Below are positions 62,473 to 64,000 of a DNA stretch of 64,000 nucleotides, piece by piece. The notes under the pieces are model-generated. The model saw only the letters and a list, made by a program, of their open reading frames with translations. It was not told where the DNA came from and did no database searches. The DNA is taken from contig NZ_QKTW01000025.1 in NCBI RefSeq assembly GCF_003236175.1, forward strand, positions 147,606 through 211,605, written 5' to 3'. This DNA comes from Taibaiella soli. Lineage in GTDB: Bacteria; Bacteroidota; Bacteroidia; Chitinophagales; Chitinophagaceae. The translations under genes and the position numbers were made by a program. Each line of letters starts with the position of its first letter. The stretch's first letter is position 1.

Positions 62473-63036
62473 CTAAGCTACTTCTTCAGCCATTTGCTGA
62501 GACAGCGTAGTTTCGCCTTTGTTCCAGTTACAAGGACAAAGTTCGTCAGTTTGCAGAGCATCCAGTACACGCAGTACTTCAGCTACGTTACGGCCTACAC
62601 TCAGGTCGTTTACATTCACCCAACGGATGATGCCTTCCGGATCAATGATGAATGTAGCACGGTAAGCGATTTTTTCGCTTTCTTCGAGGATACCCAGATC
62701 TTCAGCGAGGCTTTTTGAAGTGTCAGCGATCATTGGGAAACGCAGACCACGCAGATCAGCGTGATCATGACGCCAGGCGAGGTGAACGAATTCGCTATCT
62801 GTAGAAGCACCCAAAAGCAGTGTGTCGCGGTCTTCGAAATTGGTAAAGTTTTTGTTGAATTCAGCGATTTCCGTAGGACAAACGAATGTAAAATCTTTTG
62901 GCCACCAGAACATTACTGACCATTTGCCAGCGATATCCGCACTTCCGATTTCTTGAAATTCTTTACCTTTTTCTAAAGATACTACTGCCTTTTTCTTGAA
63001 TTCAGGAAACTTCTTTCCTACAGTTGCAATGCTCAT
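62473..63036 (-). CDS. ahpC: Alkyl hydroperoxide reductase AhpC (2-Cys peroxiredoxin)
   Basis: 187 aa from ATG 63036 (MSIATVGKKFPEFKKKAVV); the longer frame to 63099 is not needed. Peroxidatic Cys in DFTFVCPTEIAEF and resolving Cys in ELCPCNWNKGE, with GASTDSEFVHLAWRH. It reduces H2O2 and organic peroxides. ahpD follows and may reduce it; no ahpF is seen. The minus-strand region upstream has a GAACTTTG box that may be its promoter. Confidence 0.95.
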   Translation of the reverse strand: MSIATVGKKFPEFKKKAVVSLEKGKEFQEIGSADIAGKWSVMFWWPKDFTFVCPTEIAEFNKNFTNFEDRDTLLLGASTDSEFVHLAWRHDHADLRGLRFPMIADTSKSLAEDLGILEESEKIAYRATFIIDPEGIIRWVNVNDLSVGRNVAEVLRVLDALQTDELCPCNWNKGETTLSQQMAEEVA

Positions 63037-63159
63037 AAATTGTGTTTGTTTTTTGATTGATAACGACGCAAAGTTCGTACGAAAACACAAAAGCTGCAAC
63101 GCCTACGTCTTCTATTTTGACTATTAAAAAATAGGCGTTATCAATCTATCTTCCAATAG

Positions 63160-63462
63160 ATGAAACAAATAGGCAAAATTTGTCTTATTGGTATGACCCC
63201 GTCTGATTGGAAGCAGCGCGTTCAGGGAACTAAGCGTCTGCGCGAAGATATTAGTCATCCGCACGAAGGAACTAACCGTCCGCACGAAGGAACTAACCGT
63301 CTGCACGAAGGAAGTAACCGTCTGCACGAAGGAAGTAAGCATCTGCACGAAGGAAGTAAGCGTCTGCACGAAGGAACTAACCGTCTGCACGGAGGAAATA
63401 AGCGTCTGCACGAAGGAAGTAATCGTCCATTATGGCAAATAAAAAAGGATGTTTCTGATTGA
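63160..63462 (+). CDS. Possible heptad-repeat protein over a 21-bp repeat array
   Basis: 100 aa on the plus strand. Residues about 27-88 are nine 7-residue units of the type RLHEGSN / HLHEGSK. The stop (TGA) falls in the loop of a terminator hairpin right after the array. Because the 21-bp unit has no stop in several frames, minus-strand frames (63124-63411, with SFVQTVT heptads, and 63255-63467) are also open, so which one, if any, is translated is unsettled. Confidence 0.35.
   Translation: MKQIGKICLIGMTPSDWKQRVQGTKRLREDISHPHEGTNRPHEGTNRLHEGSNRLHEGSKHLHEGSKRLHEGTNRLHGGNKRLHEGSNRPLWQIKKDVSD
63235..63423 (+). repeat. Nine-copy 21-bp tandem repeat
   Basis: Unit CGTCTGCACGAAGGAAGTAA + C/G, nine units in perfect 21-base register (first one degenerate: CGTCTGCGCGAAGATATTAG-T). 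Variation is at the CGT/CAT start, TCT/TCC and AAGT/AACT positions. No spacers, so it is not a CRISPR array. Confidence 0.97.
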
Positions 63463-63473
63463 AACATCCTTTT
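63443..63473 (+). terminator. Terminator after the repeat array
   Basis: 13-bp stem AAAAGGATGTTTC/GAAACATCCTTTT with loop TGATT; T-run on both strands. Confidence 0.75.
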
Positions 63474-63480
63474 GAGGTAT

Positions 63481-63777
63481 TTAATTCATTGAAATATCTG
63501 GCATTGAGGTGGAAAACTCGTGATGGTAAAGCAAAAGATGGCATTGCACATCAGAAAAAAACGAAAAAAGAGGAAAATCCGCAATGTATCCTGAAGCTTC
63601 TGTCTCGTCTTCGGCACGAATAATGCACCAGATAAAATTTTTCAGCGCCGCCACACTGTAGGAAAGTAATCTTCCATCAGACGCCAGCCTGTCTATATGC
63701 TGTTTTTGTTCTTCTACTGCAGTTACCGGAATTTCGGCATATTGCGGTAAGGAAAGCTGAAAAAAGAATGCTGCCAT
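63481..63777 (-). CDS. Small YciI-like protein
   Basis: 98 aa, cytoplasmic. The text LPQYAEIPVTAVEEQKQHID-RLASDGRLLSYSVAAL and IWCIIRAEDETEASGYIADFPLFSFF fits YciI/muconolactone-isomerase-like ferredoxin folds seen in small Bacteroidota proteins. Family call tentative. It lies 18 bases before the T9SS cargo end on the same strand. Confidence 0.6.
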   Translation of the reverse strand: MAAFFFQLSLPQYAEIPVTAVEEQKQHIDRLASDGRLLSYSVAALKNFIWCIIRAEDETEASGYIADFPLFSFFSDVQCHLLLYHHEFSTSMPDISMN

Positions 63778-63794
63778 TTCTATTCGTTTTTAAA

Positions 63795-64000
63795 TCATCG
63801 TAGCAAAGTAACGTTTCCTTTTTTAGTAAGGCGTTGGCCCGTAGTACAGAAACCGTCCGCTTCCCACACGTAGACACCTACTGCTGCAGGATCGCCGTTG
63901 ATTTTTCCATCCCATTGTTTAGTAGGATCAGTCGTAGAAAACACTTGTTTGCCCCAACGGTCATAAATATTGAAGTAATTCAGCTTTATGATTTGTTTGT
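63795..64000 (-). CDS. 3' end of a T9SS type-B cargo (gliding-motility C-terminal domain), partial
   Basis: Only the last 68 codons are in the window; the gene runs off the right edge. The peptide contains LNYFNIYDRWGKQVFSTTDP, WDGKINGDPAAVGVYVWEAD and ends TKKGNVTLLR, matching the CHU_C/gliding-motility-associated C-terminal domain used by type B cargo of the type IX secretion system. The upstream product is therefore a large exported surface protein. Confidence 0.9.
   Translation of the reverse strand, partial: KQIIKLNYFNIYDRWGKQVFSTTDPTKQWDGKINGDPAAVGVYVWEADGFCTTGQRLTKKGNVTLLR

Noticed and set aside
63235-63423. Tandem repeat as a CRISPR array
   Set aside because: Units are contiguous with no unique spacers, and no cas genes are near.

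Overview
The window reads as chromosome of a Bacteroidota bacterium, most likely from the Chitinophagales. The evidence is a secreted protein ending in a type IX secretion (T9SS) sorting domain, a partial gene ending in the gliding-motility-associated C-terminal domain, BatD/BatE, Bacteroidota-type promoter boxes (TTTG, then TAnnTTTG), and many dispersed intergenic repeats of a kind common in this group. No rRNA, CRISPR array, transposase or prophage was seen. One tRNA (Ser, GGA) is present.

Layout. 0.3-10.7 kb: trhO, an NlpE-like lipoprotein between two paralogous secreted proteins, a repeat-filled 640-bp gap, PspC, a TatD-like hydrolase overlapping tcdA, a PadR/membrane-protein pair, and three very hydrophilic or glycine-rich small proteins. 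10.9-21.3 kb: aconitase, three tandem paralogous small secreted proteins, a J-domain protein, an 821-aa beta-helix T9SS cargo, fumC and a di-heme peroxidase. 21.3-32.7 kb: a secreted protein, a Dph6-like ATPase bracketed by inverted repeats, an SDR enzyme, a Doc toxin with its antitoxin, batD-batE, a deacetylase, tatD, tRNA-Ser, a SulP transporter and a DUF1842 protein.

33.0-39.7 kb is a heavy-metal island: a CzcA/CusA-type RND pump, a candidate 44-aa cysteine-rich peptide beside nested palindromes, an AraC regulator with an N-terminal CxxC metal-binding-like segment, an HMA-MauE-like membrane protein and a Met/His-rich outer-membrane-like protein. 39.8-40.8 kb holds a Tae4-like T6SS amidase effector with a candidate secreted immunity protein. 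40.8-45.6 kb holds a Sfp-type phosphopantetheinyl transferase divergent from a 1314-aa Pls/PosA-type non-ribosomal peptide synthetase (adenylation, carrier, six membrane segments, three acyltransferase-like domains). That is the architecture of poly-epsilon-lysine synthetase and is the most exciting system here: a probable membrane-bound maker of a cationic homo-poly(amino acid).

45.9-64 kb is mainly housekeeping: an S9 peptidase, NDH-2, a VOC protein, rny, an NlpC/P60 peptidase, a TPR protein, a repeat-built secreted protein, infC-thrS (without rpmI-rplT), a histidine kinase, the ahpC-ahpD peroxide pair, a nine-copy 21-bp tandem repeat that is open on both strands, and the 3' end of a T9SS type-B cargo at the edge.

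A window-wide theme is the set of short dispersed intergenic repeats (called A to H below). They abut or contain the stop codons of several genes and sometimes form inverted pairs.
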